Part shown: positions 47,401 to 59,096 of the stretch, piece after piece
How positions within the stretch are numbered: position 1 is the stretch's first letter
Layout of the letters: the number at the start of each line of letters is the position of its first letter
From: Cymodocea nodosa
Lineage: Eukaryota; Streptophyta; Magnoliopsida; Alismatales; Cymodoceaceae
DNA length: 64,000 bases
Direction of reading: 5' to 3'
NCBI GenBank assembly: GCA_036874045.1
Contig: JAZBRI010000009.1
Location: 2,914,001-2,978,000, forward strand
Notes under the pieces: model-generated
The model's input: the letters and a program-made list of their open reading frames with translations, nothing else
Database searches by the model: none
What the model was told of the DNA's origin: nothing
Made by a program: the position numbers and the translations under genes

Positions 47401-49823
47401 AACATTACCCATACTTATGATTTTATCATTGCTTTTGTTTCCAAATGTTACACTTCCTTTTGTGGTATTTGTAAAATTTTGTAGTAGACTTTTTTACTCG
47501 GTCATGTGACTTGATGCTCCATTGTCTAAGATCCATTTTGATGTTATTTCCTCCTACAAAACAAATTAAGAAAAACTTTTTCTTTGTACCCAATGTTGTT
47601 GAGGACCAAGTTAATTAAACGCATATTTCTTCTTTTTGTTTAAAAATAGTTTAACATTATCATTTACATTCTTATTAGTTATAAGTACTATAGACTTATC
47701 ATTAGCATCATACTTACTTATAGCATTATTGCTCTTATAATCATTCTTTTTGTTTTCAGATGTAGTATAACCAAGACCAAATCGATTTTTATTAGATGTT
47801 AATTTATTTTGGTCATGCTCATACATTTTAGTAAGTTCATACCATGATTTTGTACTTGTATTAACATTTTTAGTACATACAAAATCTTTTTCTGCACAAG
47901 AATTTTTAGATTTATCACATGTAAAATGAGTAATTGGTCTAACACTAGTGTTTTGAATTACATGCTCGGGTTTTTGAATTTTCAGTTTACTACAATTGTC
48001 TGAAATTTTAGAAACATTAGAAATTGAATTTCCAGAACAAGAAACAAGATTTTTAGAAACATTAATAGTCATGTTAGAAGTACATTTAGACAAATCACAT
48101 TGATTTATATTATTACTACATGATTCATCCCTTGAATTACCTACTTCTACATATTTATTACCTTGTTTCATGATAAAAGGAATTTTAGTCTTAGATTTAC
48201 TTGAGCTGCAACTAATAAATCCTTTATTGGCTTGAGATTCAAGATATTCAAGATAATCAAATCCTAAGCCAAATTTATATGACACCGCAGGAGTACTAGT
48301 TAGTTTGTCTAACTTAGTTTGACTTAAATTCCATTTCTCAATGGTAGAATTTAAATCTAGTTCTCTCATTTTTAATTTATCAATCTCTAACTCAAGATCA
48401 TTTATATTTTTTTCTCAACATTTCATTTTCAGATTCTATCTTTAATTTTTCAGCATTTGTATTTTGTATTTGTTCATGCAAGACACATTCTTAAATCTAA
48501 ATTTATGCAAATCTCTAGCATGATTTTCATTATCACATTTAAACTTTTCTAAATTAGTATATAGGAAACAATTTTCTTCTTCCAAAGTGGACAAAGAGTT
48601 TCTGATATTTTTATTTTCCAATTTACAAACTTTAAGTTTTTGTAATAATGCATGATAAGCACATAATAATTCATCAAAGTTAAAATCTGAATGTCTTTCA
48701 AGATCAGATATTACCTCAGACTCATCTACCATGAAGCACACATGAGCAACATCTTCTAACTCTGGTTCTCCTTCTGAATGTGAAGATTTTGATGATGATT
48801 CCTTAGATTCAGACTCTTCTAACGTGTCATCCCAAGTGACCTTCAAAGCCTTTTTCTTGTAAAACTTTTTTTAAGTTCTTTGAGCCGTCTTCTTTTGATT
48901 TGTCCCACTATGCTTTTCATTTTTCCTTATAGGACAATTTGGAGAAAGATGTCCAGGTTTCTTATAGTTGTAACATACATACTTTCTAGATGAAGAATTC
49001 TTGTCATTTAGTGATTTTGACGTTGAGGGTTTATCATTTTTGTTCCTTTGTTGTTTCCTAGCTTTCCATGCTTTCTTGAATTTCCTAGTTAGTAAGATCA
49101 AATCCTCGTTAGAATCAGTAGATATATCAGAATCTGAATTAATTTTGAAGGCTATTTCTTTCTTCATTTTTAGTTTGTTTTGATATAGTGATTCATTTAA
49201 TTGAACTTCATAAGCTGTTAAATTTCCTATTAGTTCATTCATGGTATAAATATTTAAATCGTATGATTCCTTAATTGATGTTACTTTCTAAGACCATTTA
49301 GAACTTAAGGATCTGAGAATTTTCCTCACCAAATCCTTCTGTTTAAAATTCTTTCCTAAGCATTTTAAAGAGTTTATGATATCAAGAAATCTGGAAAACA
49401 TCTCAAAAATACTTTCGTCTTCATGCATCTTAAAGAGTTCATACTTATGAATTAACATGTTTATCTTGGTCTCTATAACTTGAGAAGTACCTTCATGTGA
49501 AACTTCTAATGCATGTCACACCTCATAAGCAGATTTATATGCTGACACTTTACTGAACTATTCATAACTCAATACACAAAATAAAATATTTAAGCCCTTA
49601 GCATTCAGAGTTTCATTTTCTTTTTCAGTAATTGTCCAAGTATTATAAGGAGTAGTTAACGGAGTATATGATTTAGAAATCATGAACCACAACTTATGAT
49701 CTATACTTGAAGAAAAACTGTCATCCTATATTTCCAATATTCAAAATGTATTCCATCAAATAAAGGAGGACGATTAAGATTTTGGCCTTCATACAAAGAA
49801 AAATTACCATTTCCAGTAGCCAT
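44461..49823 (-). pseudogene. Sirevirus A Gag-Pol (Ty1/copia)
   Basis: Minus strand. Gag starts MATGNGNFSLYEGQNLN (49823), with RPPLFDGIHFEYWKYR near 49760. The zinc knuckle near 48950 reads CYNYKKPGHLSPNC, so its second Cys is Tyr. A long helical Ser/Lys-rich linker follows (48846-47611). The protease site near 47517 reads DNGAS instead of DSGAS. Integrase has WHRRIGHIN, CDACELGR, MDLFGPT, SDHGTEF and NGVVERKNR. RT has YVDDIIFGA near 45400, and RNase H has ALSTIEAKY near 44800. One frame holds nearly throughout. A shift near 46190 and a return near 45530, plus several stops, make it nonfunctional. Confidence 0.93.
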
Positions 49824-50008
49824 CTTACCTTAGATTTTTCAACCTATTTGATTTTAAATAGTCTAAAACTTTAAAACAACTTGAGCCTTAAATCAAAAAA
49901 GTTAAACATATGTTTAGATATTAATTTCTGTTTAAAAACAAGAAAGGTAGAATAAGCAATGATATTAAATAAGTTGGTATCGATTTTATATCAAAGATTA
50001 TTAACAAA

Positions 50009-50022
50009 GCGCTGATACCACT
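50009..50022 (-). other. tRNA primer-binding site of Sirevirus A
   Basis: On the minus strand, TGGTATCAGCGC follows the LTR after two bases. It differs in one position from the 3' end complement of initiator-Met tRNA (TGGTATCAGAGC). Confidence 0.9.
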
Positions 50023-51662
50023 TGTAGGATCGTATGACTACACAAGAGGGGGTGAATTGTGTTTTTCAACATTTTCAATTATAATTGAAACTTCAAAACT
50101 CAAAAATAAGTCGAGACATTATTTTCATAAAATCATTTTTATTCAAGGTTTCAATTACAATATACAATTCAATTCTCCTCAGAAATTGTAGATGCAATTA
50201 TATATCGATACCATGTTTCATCTATATAATTTCATAACTACAAACAGAGAAAACTAATTTACGGAATTTAAAACATTTCTCCTTGTTTGAGATCTTTCTT
50301 CTTCTTCTTCTCTTTCTTCTTCAGCAATCTTCAGTGATGAATATCTTGTCTTTCTCTGCTTCACTGAATTTGCTTTCTTCTAATACTTTAAATCTTCAGT
50401 GACATAAATCTGACCTTTTCTGCTTCACTGAATTTTCTTCCATTTGATACTTCAAATCTTCAGTGACATATATCTTACATTTTTATACTTCACTGAATTT
50501 TCTTCCACCTAAGAGCTTTTCCTCGAAGAGGTGTTTTTGATCCCTAAAAAGATTTTTCTTTTGGTGTGTAGGGATAACTGATCAATGAGAACTCTATGCC
50601 TTTTATACTATATCTTCATTTCATGCATATCCTCCATGTTTAATCACTACCTGTTTTCCACTTCTTCACGTCTTTTCTTTTTCCTTCATCGAAATACATA
50701 CGTTCTGACCCATGTTTACATTTCGAATTTTCTTTAATCATCAATCTTGGATCTCTGAAAAATTTCTTGCAAAATAAACTTTCTCGTCTAAAATTTTTCA
50801 TCAAGTGTAATAAGAAGTCGTTACTTTAATGTTAACTAAACGAGTAACACAAGTAGATATATAACTTAACGTTTCTAACTTAATGAGTTCCTCATGTGCC
50901 AACTCACGTGACAAGTGCTGTAGCTAACTCAACGAACAAAGTCTACGGTGTTACGCTAACTCAAGGAACCATCTCTGTGGTGTTACGATAACTCATTGAA
51001 CGATCTCCGTTGTGTTACAAATAACTCAACGAACCAGTAATAAACAAATATTTTATAATAAGAATTTTACCGTGTGCAAAAATAACAACTTAAGTTTATA
51101 ATGCTAACCAAACGCGTTGCCTTAGTGTTCAATATAGCAACTCAACACATTTAGTTATGTTAACTTAACGAGTTAAACATGTGCACCTCACGTGATACAA
51201 TATAACATTCGCAACTTATAATTTCACCATGTGTACAACACTAACTTAACGAGTTCGTCTCTTCTTTTACTCACTAACTTAACGAGTTATCACGTGACCT
51301 ATTTTAACCTTTAAGCCTCTAACTTAACGCGTTCTCACGTGACCTCTATACGAATAACACTCTAACTTAACGAGTTGTCTAAACGTACATTGTTCATGAT
51401 ACAGAAGATATAACTTTAAAACATATCATGCTTTTCAATAAAAACACACGTTAACTTAACATTTAGTTAAATGAGAAATTAATGCAATGAAACGACTAGT
51501 TATTAACTTAGTATAATTTCAGATCCAATACAGACAAGTATTTATATCAGTAAACTTTTTTTGTATTAATTGATGTACTTAATTTTCTTTCACAAGCAAT
51601 AGTAATTGAGCAAATATGATTATTTTCATTCAGCACACATCATCAAAACAAAATACTCAATA
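50023..51662 (-). repeat. Sirevirus A 5' LTR
   Basis: It spans TGTAGGATCG to ACTCAATA (terminal CA changed to TA), 1640 bases. It is colinear with 38451-40080 and carries the same hairpin array and CACGTG units. Confidence 0.95.
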
Positions 51663-51667
51663 AAACC
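51663..51667. other. Target site duplication, right (Sirevirus A)
   Basis: AAACC, identical to 38446-38450. Confidence 0.92.
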
Positions 51668-52755
51668 TTTGTTCAATATTACACCCTTTTACCATTGGAA
51701 GGTGACACAACCATTTTCAGCCACCCCAAGTTGTCCAACACTCCAAGTGGCTTTGGGAGATCTATGAGTAATAGGAAGGACATTACAAGTTGGCATTAGA
51801 GCCATGCTATGATATGGACATGGAGGAGCTTTGTGAGGTCCTACCCAAGATTACTATGGACTAAAGAAAAGACATTGTAGAGAACTACCAATTGTTAAAG
51901 GAGTTGGTGCTAGATGTTTGTACTTACACCAAGGATTTATGAGAAAATACTTCCAAGGGTGAAATGGATGGACAATAGCCTAACTTAATGGTAAAGAGTG
52001 CAAATTAGGAAAATATAGAAGTCCTTCCCTAATCGAGTTTAAAACTCACCTTTCCAATATATCTAAGGGAGGAGGAACCCTCAAGATGGCTAATGCATGG
52101 TAAGAGATTCTTTGGGTTTTACAAAGTTGACGAGACATAGAAGCCACTATACACCTAAAAGGAGAGACAATATAGTGGTTTGATTAGTATAAAAATGGAA
52201 GGTAGCTAATGAGTTGAGGGTAGTTCAAATATGACATTGCATTGTGATTCAAAGAAAACAAAATGGAGCAACCATTGGCCTAACTGGCCAAACCATGCCA
52301 AACCTCATTTATCTAAGAATATTAATTGAATATTAGTTGTGGTTTGAGAAGTTCCTCAACCACATCAACAATTTGGAGCTTAGTATCATTATTAGGATTT
52401 TCATCAACAAATTGTGAGATGACATTAGAATGGAAGTTTAGTTAATGAAATAACTAATTTTATGATAGTGGCTCTAGACAAACCTGAAACTATTGTGGGT
52501 GTTCCATGCTCTAGACTCAAGATGGAAGAAAGAAGGAGAGGGACTGCCCCAATCAAGACCTTAACTTCAATGAAAATGAAGGATAGATGTGGACACCATC
52601 TATGCTACAATTACAAAGAATGTTGGTCCCCAAGGTACAAATGTAAAAGACAGCTCTATACCTCCTCCAAAGAGATTGAGATCAATGAGTATGTAGGGGC
52701 AAGGGAGTGGGAACCAAGAACAAGAGGGTTTAGGTGAACAATTATAATGCCCTAT

Positions 52756-53230
52756 TAATGATCAAGATGAGAAAAGGATCTTAAGCTACTAGGAGAGGGA
52801 GAAGAAGGATAGTGGAGAGAGCAATAGTAAGTGTGAGTTGCCATAGATTATATGAAAAGTAACAAGTTGTCTCCATCTACTAATAGGGAGCCCACATTCA
52901 AGTAGACATATATCTCATGGAGATAGGCTTGTAAGATGTAATCTTGGGAGTACACTTATTGCAATGGTTAGGAAACTTCTAGTGGGACTTAGACTAGAAA
53001 ATAATGCTATTCTGTTGTCAAAGGGTGAGAAATCTACTAGCATAGAATCAATTGGCTCATGATGGAAGAAGTGAGTTGGAATGAGATGCATAGAGATTAG
53101 GTTGATGATCGAGAATATATGATGTTTTGTCTAAGTGAAACAAAGATGAGCCCAACCATTGAAAATACCCAAAACCTAGAGTTAAAATCTCTTTTGAGGG
53201 AGTTTGGAGATGTGTATGAAGAATTAAAGG
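52756..53230 (+). repeat. Direct duplication within gypsy E, copy 1
   Basis: This segment, with CTTGTAAGATGTAATCTTGG and GATGGAAGAAGTGAGTTGGA, is repeated at 53898-54386 with scattered substitutions. The second copy interrupts the RT region. Confidence 0.85.
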
Positions 53231-53897
53231 GAATCCCACCCATTTGTTCAAAGGACCACTAGATTCCATTAGAAGAGGAAGGAAGAGCTATGAATGTCTA
53301 CCCATACTACTATTTATACTTCTAGAAAAATGAAATAAAGTGATAGATTAAGGCCTTCTTAGAAGTATTCATTTGACATTCCTTAAGTCTCTTCTCATCA
53401 TTGGTCTTGTTAGTATGCAAAAAGGATAGATCATAGTGATTTTTCTTGGAATTTTGAGAGCTCAATCGTTGAACAATCAAGGATCACTTCCCAATTTCAA
53501 TAATCAACTAGGTTCTTGATACGTTGGCTAGTGCACAATGTTACCCAAAGCTCAACCTACATGCTGATTATCATTAAATTAGAGTCCACCCTATTGACAT
53601 TTTCAAGACTACCTTCTAGATGTACAATAGACATTAAGAGCTTGTAGTCATACCCTTTGGCCTCATGACACTCCTTCCACATTCCAATCAATAATAAATG
53701 ATGTCTTTCAACCATGGCTAAGGAGGTTTGTATTAGTATTTTTTGATGATATGCTTATTTATGGTTCCTTTGAGGACAACCATTTGTGCCACCTATTACA
53801 AGTCTTAGCAAAGCTCAAGGAGTAGCAACTATTAACATGGAAGGACGTTCCATGTCTTCCCAAGTTGATATGAGAAGATGTGCCACCTATCATGCCT

Positions 53898-54386
53898 ATT
53901 GATGATTGAAATGAGAAGTACACGCAACTTTATGGACCATAAGTTATTAAGAGAGGGAGGAGAAAGATGGTAGAGAGAGTGATAGCAAGTGTGAGTCATT
54001 TGAGATTATATAGAAAGGAACAAGGCATCTCTCTCTATTGCAAGGGAGCCTACATTCAAGTAAACATATACCTCATGAAGATAGACTTGTAAGATGTAAT
54101 CTTGGGAGTCCATTGACTACAATGGTTGGAAAACTTCCAAAGGGACATCGACTAGAAAATAATGTTATTCTACTATTGGGGTGAGAAATCTAATAACAAG
54201 GAATCAATCAACCTATGATGGAAGAAGTGAGTTGGAATAAGATGCATAGAGGGTAGGTCAATGATCAAGAATGTATGATGCTTTTCTTAAGCCAAATAAA
54301 TATGGGCCCAACCATGGAAAATTCCCAAAACCAAAAGTTACAATCTCTTTTAACGGTGTTTAGAGATGTGTTTGAGGAATATTAAC
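53898..54386 (+). repeat. Direct duplication within gypsy E, copy 2
   Basis: Colinear with 52756-53230, in the same orientation. Similarity ends at GTTTGAGGAATATTAACG. Confidence 0.85.
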
Positions 54387-54639
54387 GTGGGTTTTTAAAT
54401 ATATATTACAAATATTGTTAATTATGAATTTATTAAAGAATATTTATTTGCAATATGTAAGACCTTTCAAGAGTCAACTAATGATTCTACACCTTGCACA
54501 TTCAAAAGAATGATGTCTCATTTGCATCACGTCAATCACATCAAATATATACATTATATATAAAAAAAGATAATTTTATTGATTATGAGTAAGGGTAAGA
54601 AAAAAAGAGCAATAATAAGATTATATAATGGAAGGTTTG

Positions 54640-55200
54640 TACTCATTTCTAAGAGTATTTGATATTTTAGATATTTTAGATAGTTTAGGCTCATATCTAG
54701 GAGAATTCGATATCATAGATAGCTTAGACTTATATCTAGGAGTATATAATATTTTATATAAATTAAGCTCATATCTAGGAATATATAATATTTTAGATAG
54801 TTTAAGCTCATATTTAGGAATATATGATGCTTTTATATTTGAATATTTAGAAGCTGTGTAAATATATCTCAATTTTAATTAGCACATGTATATCTACAAA
54901 TATTTTTTATTTGATGTTTTAGATAGTTTAAACTCCAATTTAATTAGGAATAATTTATATTTTGAACAATTTATCCTTATCTCTAAGAGTAATTTATATA
55001 TTGAATAGTAACTACTCCTATTCAGAAGTAATTTATATTCTAGAAAGTTCATACTCCTATCTAAGAATAATTTATATTCTAGATAGTTTGTACTCCTATT
55101 CAAAGTAATTTATATTCTAGATAATTTATACTCTTATCTAGGAGTAATTTATATTTTATTTTAGATAGTTCAAACTCTTATCTAAGAGAAAATGATATTT
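54640..55200. repeat. ~45-base AT-rich minisatellite
   Basis: Repeats of the form TTAGATAGTTTAAGCTCATA, then CTAGGAATATATAATATT, are spaced about 40-50 bases. They drift to ATTCTAGATAGTTTGTACTC, then AAGTAATTTAT, in the right half. At least ten degenerate units can be counted. Translations in both strands show artefactual repeat peptides. Confidence 0.85.
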
Positions 55201-56850
55201 TTAATTATTTGGATGTTATTTATATCTAAGTATAGATGGTTCTATATTCAAATATATATATATGGTATTTGAATACTTATATATTTATACAATATTTGAA
55301 TATTTGGGCATTATTTTGTTTTGCATCCAAATATATATATATACATATATTTACATATAACATTTTAATATTTGGATAGTACATATTTTAATTTGAGAGT
55401 TTATAGATGATATTTGTATGATATTTAGATATATATATATAATATTTGATTATTTAGATATTGGAATGATATTTGAATGTTTGTAATTTGTATATTTCAA
55501 CTTGAGAATATTCTTCTCTCCCTTTTTTTTTGCTATTTCAAAAATATTGGAATGTCAAGTGACATGTTTATTGAAGTGATTTCATATTATCTATTTTTTT
55601 TATCGAGTACATAGGTATTCAATTTATACATCTGATCTCATTTACGTAGGTTCATCAAATATGCATACATTTAATTTCCTTCATACACAGATATACGCCT
55701 TTTATGCAATCAAATAGACTTCGTAGATTGTGCACTTTAATTCCAACACATATGTGTAGTTATCAAGCACATGCATTTGAACTTATTTATATATATGTAC
55801 GTGTAGATGTATTTGGTTTTTATATATGAGTACACATGCATATGATTCTATATGCATTTGATTTGATATTGTATAAATGCATTTGTCAAACATATATGTA
55901 TTTAGTTTCATATATGTATATTTGTTTTTAATTTTATACATACATGACTGCACCAAATATAAATGGAAAACTCCGTACCTATATATATTCATTGGACTCA
56001 TATATTTATCATTAAATATGTATATTGACGGATACAATATGTATTTATTTGTTAAACATGTATGCATTAATTAGTTTTATATGTGTTTGTACCCACGTGG
56101 ACATTGAGTTATTATGTATTTTATATCCAAAACAATATGATATTCCGACATTTACATACATTATGTTTAGATGGCATTTTGAATGTTTAGATGTCTATAT
56201 TTTTTATATTTAAATAATATTTTAGATATTTATATATTATATATCCAAATGACATTTTTGAATATACGGACATTCACACATTTCATGCCCACATAATACC
56301 TATAAGTTATGACTAAATGTGATATTTTGAATATTTAATTTTTTATATATTTTGTTCAAGTATATATTGCTTTTTCATATTTAGATATTTGTATATTTTA
56401 TATTTAACTAATATTGATATTTGAATATTTTTATATTCAAACATTTATGTGTCAATGCATAGACCCTCAACATCAAGCAATATTGTCCTCAATCCATATA
56501 CGTATGTTCATATATGTATTTCATTTTACGTATATGTGTTGATTAATTTGATTCATTACGCATGCATTTTTATCAGTTCCAACCTCATACACATGCACTT
56601 TCGGGATAATGATTTTATATTATTCTTATTAGACATATATGCATTTAATTTTATTGAACATACATGAATCAAATTAAAACATTTAAGATGTTAGAGTAAA
56701 ATAAACATTTATACATGCATGGATACTAAGTACTAAATTGAATCGCATACATAAGAAAACCATCTATTTTGACATTCAACACGTCAAGAAAATGTTTAGG
56801 CGATACTTACCTATTTCGGTGGTTGAGGAGAGTATTAGTTATATAGCCTT
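55201..56850. other. AT-rich DNA with degenerate short repeats, no gene
   Basis: Strings such as ATATGTATTTAGTTTCATAT and ATGCATTTGATTT recur at irregular spacing between about 55600 and 56660. Other parts repeat TTTGAATATTTAGATATT. I see no coding signal. Confidence 0.7.
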
Positions 56851-57107
56851 ATTTCTTGTACAAATTCTTTGATTCAATTGTAATTGTTTTTTTTATACAC
56901 GGGTTTCGGATTCACCATTCACCTAAATCTGACTTGGCAATTGTATGTATTTGCAGGTACCTCCACTTGATGAAATTGATTGGAAGTGAAAATTTAATCG
57001 CTGTATACCCTAGCTTTTGTGCTTCCACGATCTCGCCATTTCATCATTGTTTTCTCCGTTTCATCGTCGATTCCTTGCAAATCCAATCTTGGACTTCTCT
57101 TTCCACG
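56851..57107 (+). repeat. Probable right end of a copia LTR
   Basis: Less AT-rich sequence ends just before a PBS-like motif at 57108. The left end is not identifiable. Confidence 0.4.
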
Positions 57108-57700
57108 TGGTATTAGAGTAAATTTGAGAATCGTTATTCAGTTCTTCCACACATCAGTGGCTTCTATTCCCTCCAATCCTACTGTTCCTTTTCTCGATCA
57201 TTACGATCGATGTTCTTTCTTCCGTAGATTCTTGTTTTCCCAAATATTTCTCTATTTGTGACTATTAGGTCACACATTATTCAATCTAATATGTTTTGCA
57301 TTAGATCACCTCTCTTCATTATCAAGAGGTCATTTTCGGTCTGTCTATGCTCAATTTGAATATTTCTTTTTTGTTCCGATTTGATAGGGTCACATTTGTT
57401 TTCCTTTTGCCTTCTGTGCTTGCTTCTTTACGGAGAAACACAAGAAAATGCACAAAATATGGAAGGAGAGATTGATGATAATCTTCCATATATAATTGTT
57501 ACCTCAGATTATTCTAGAGTCAGTTTAGCTTAAAAAAACTTATTAAAGCAAATTATACTATTTAGAGTTGGAATATGCATAAAGCTTTAAATTCTAAAAA
57601 CATTTGGTTTATAGATGGTACATTTCCACAACCCTCTTTTTCAACTCATCCTAAGACTATGTTGTAACGAGAAATGATTTTGACAATGTATTTGGGGCTT
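57108..57700 (+). pseudogene. Copia G remnant: PBS and start of Gag (Retrotran_gag_3-like)
   Basis: TGGTATTAGAGTA at 57108-57120 resembles an initiator-Met PBS. A frame beginning MEGEIDDNLPYIIV near 57448 is followed, across frame changes, by NMHKALNSKNIWFIDGTF and HPK. This matches the copia Gag N-terminal pattern 'LNG.NY..W...M..AL..KNK..FI.G....P'. Sequence 57121-57440 is an untranslated leader with no other feature. Confidence 0.6.
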
Positions 57701-57844
57701 TGGTGAGGTGAGTGATGGATTGTATTTGAGATTCTTTGGATGATATCCCCTGCTTCCGTCTACCTCTATTTATAGGAGGCAAAAAATACTTCTCACCTCT
57801 CTATGCCTTATATTATGCATGCTCTTTATAACCATTTACCAACA
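57650..57844 (-). repeat. Part of a copia 3' LTR with TATA box and PPT
   Basis: On the minus strand the LTR starts TGTTGGTAAATGG at 57844, after the purine tract CAAGTAGGAGA (57845-57855). CCTATAAATAGAGG near 57770 is a strong LTR TATA box. The far end is not defined. Confidence 0.6.
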
Positions 57845-57855
57845 TCTCCTACTTG

Positions 57856-59096
57856 GTCATAAAGATCATACATATTTTTCATGTATTGAGATGTCTAACT
57901 TCCACTCTTACTATTTAGGAGAATGTTCTCTATTTCCATCATCTATAAAAATGTTTCTTAATCTTATCAAATTTACAAACTTAATGAATCTTTCTATTGT
58001 AATCCCATTTGTCATAAGATCAGCAAACATATTAGATATAGATATATAACTTAATTTTATTTCTCCACTTTTCATAATATCATGAATATAGTGGTAATAT
58101 ATATTAATATGGTGTCCTCTTGTAATGTTTACACTACTATGCCTAAGATTTATTGTTGCTTGGTTATCACAATACATCTCTATTAGACTATTGATCAAAT
58201 TGAAATTTAAGTTATTTATAAATCTCTTGATCCAAATAATATATGATGTAGTTGTATTATAAACAACATATTTAGCTTCTTATGTGTATTTAGCTATACA
58301 TCCTTACTTTTTACTTCCCCAATATACAATTGTAGCTCTAAAAATGAATACATGTCTTGAAGTGGACTTCTCATCATCTTTGTCACTACCTAGATCTACA
58401 TCTATATAACTATGCACTTCAAATTCATTCACTTAATAACTCAACTTATGGTGTAAAGTTCCTTTCACATATTTCATTATTCTCTTGATAACTTCTCAAT
58501 ATTTTGTTCTAGGATTACTTTGATACCTACTAACAATACTTATATCATATGGCAAGTCTAGTCTAGTACATAATATAGTGTACATCAAACTTTCAACCAC
58601 TTGAGCATATGGTGCTCTTAAAGGTTCTTTCCCCTTTCTAGGATATCGATACTTACTTAATTTTTTCTAAAAACATATGGTATAGTGGCTAATGAGTAAT
58701 TCTCCATTCCAAACCTTTTCAATACCATATGAAGGTATCTTTCCTAATTTATACTCAATATTCTAGATTTTAGATCTCTAAAGATTTGAATTACAAGAAC
58801 ATAGGATGCTTCTCCCATGTCCTTCATTTCAAAAATTTTGTTAAATTCTTCCTTTGTGTTGTTTAACATGTTAGTATCATTTCCAATAATTAAAATATCA
58901 TCTATATACAAGAATAATATAATAAACTTGCTCCCACTTTTTTGACATATACACAATAGTCTAACCTATTTGAAACAAACCCATTTTGACAATCACATTA
59001 TAGAACTTATGATACCATTGTTTGGGTGCTTATTTCAAACCATATATTGATTTATTCAATTTGCACACTTTATCTTCATGTCCTTCTACTTGAAAT
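57856..59096 (-). pseudogene. Copia RT and RNase H remnant
   Basis: Minus strand. RNase H shows IEMYCDNQATINLRHS and RGHHINIYYHYIHDIMKSGE (57911-58198). RT shows FIILFLYIDDILIIGND (near 58900), with FEMKDMGEASYVLVIQI. Between and beyond these lie stops and frameshifts. At 59096 the frame is cut by the LTR of Sirevirus D. The sequence differs from the Sireviruses and fits the Tork/Retrofit side of Ty1/copia. Confidence 0.8.

Larger units (their letters stand above)
38451..51662 (-). mobile_element. Full-length Sirevirus A (Ty1/copia), 13.2 kb
   Basis: On the minus strand the order is 5' LTR (51662-50023), PBS, gag-pol (49823-44461), spacer, ORF3 (42888-40623), three PPTs and 3' LTR (40080-38451). 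A 5-bp target duplication flanks it. Length, a single gag-pol frame, an ORF3 downstream of pol and repeated PPTs are Sirevirus (SIRE/Maximus) traits. Stops and at least two frameshifts disable the genes. The LTRs differ at about one base in 15-20 over the first 290 bases (by eye), so the insertion is not recent. Confidence 0.95.
51668..54386 (+). mobile_element. Gypsy E: degraded Ty3/gypsy remnant (LTR end, PBS, gag knuckle, start of RT)
   Basis: After the Sirevirus insertion the LTR-like text continues to about 51787. A PBS-like TTGGCATTAGAGCC follows at 51790-51803. A Gag zinc knuckle remnant, CYNYKECWSPRYKCK, lies near 52610-52660; the usual form is C..C....SPGHKC, so one Cys is lost. Near 53190-53310 comes the RT entry segment (LREFGDVYEELKGIPP, then an IPLEEEGRAMNV segment), typical of Ty3/gypsy upstream of RT. 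RT itself (53300-53800) is full of stops. No intact frame remains. Confidence 0.75.

Noticed and set aside
50009-50022. tRNA-like sequence
   Set aside because: Only the primer-binding complement of a tRNA 3' end is present here and at 51790, 57108, 60578 and 62352. No cloverleaf or anticodon arm exists.
54621-56667. Open frames with repeated Tyr/Leu/Ser motifs on both strands
   Set aside because: They are translations of AT-rich minisatellite DNA.
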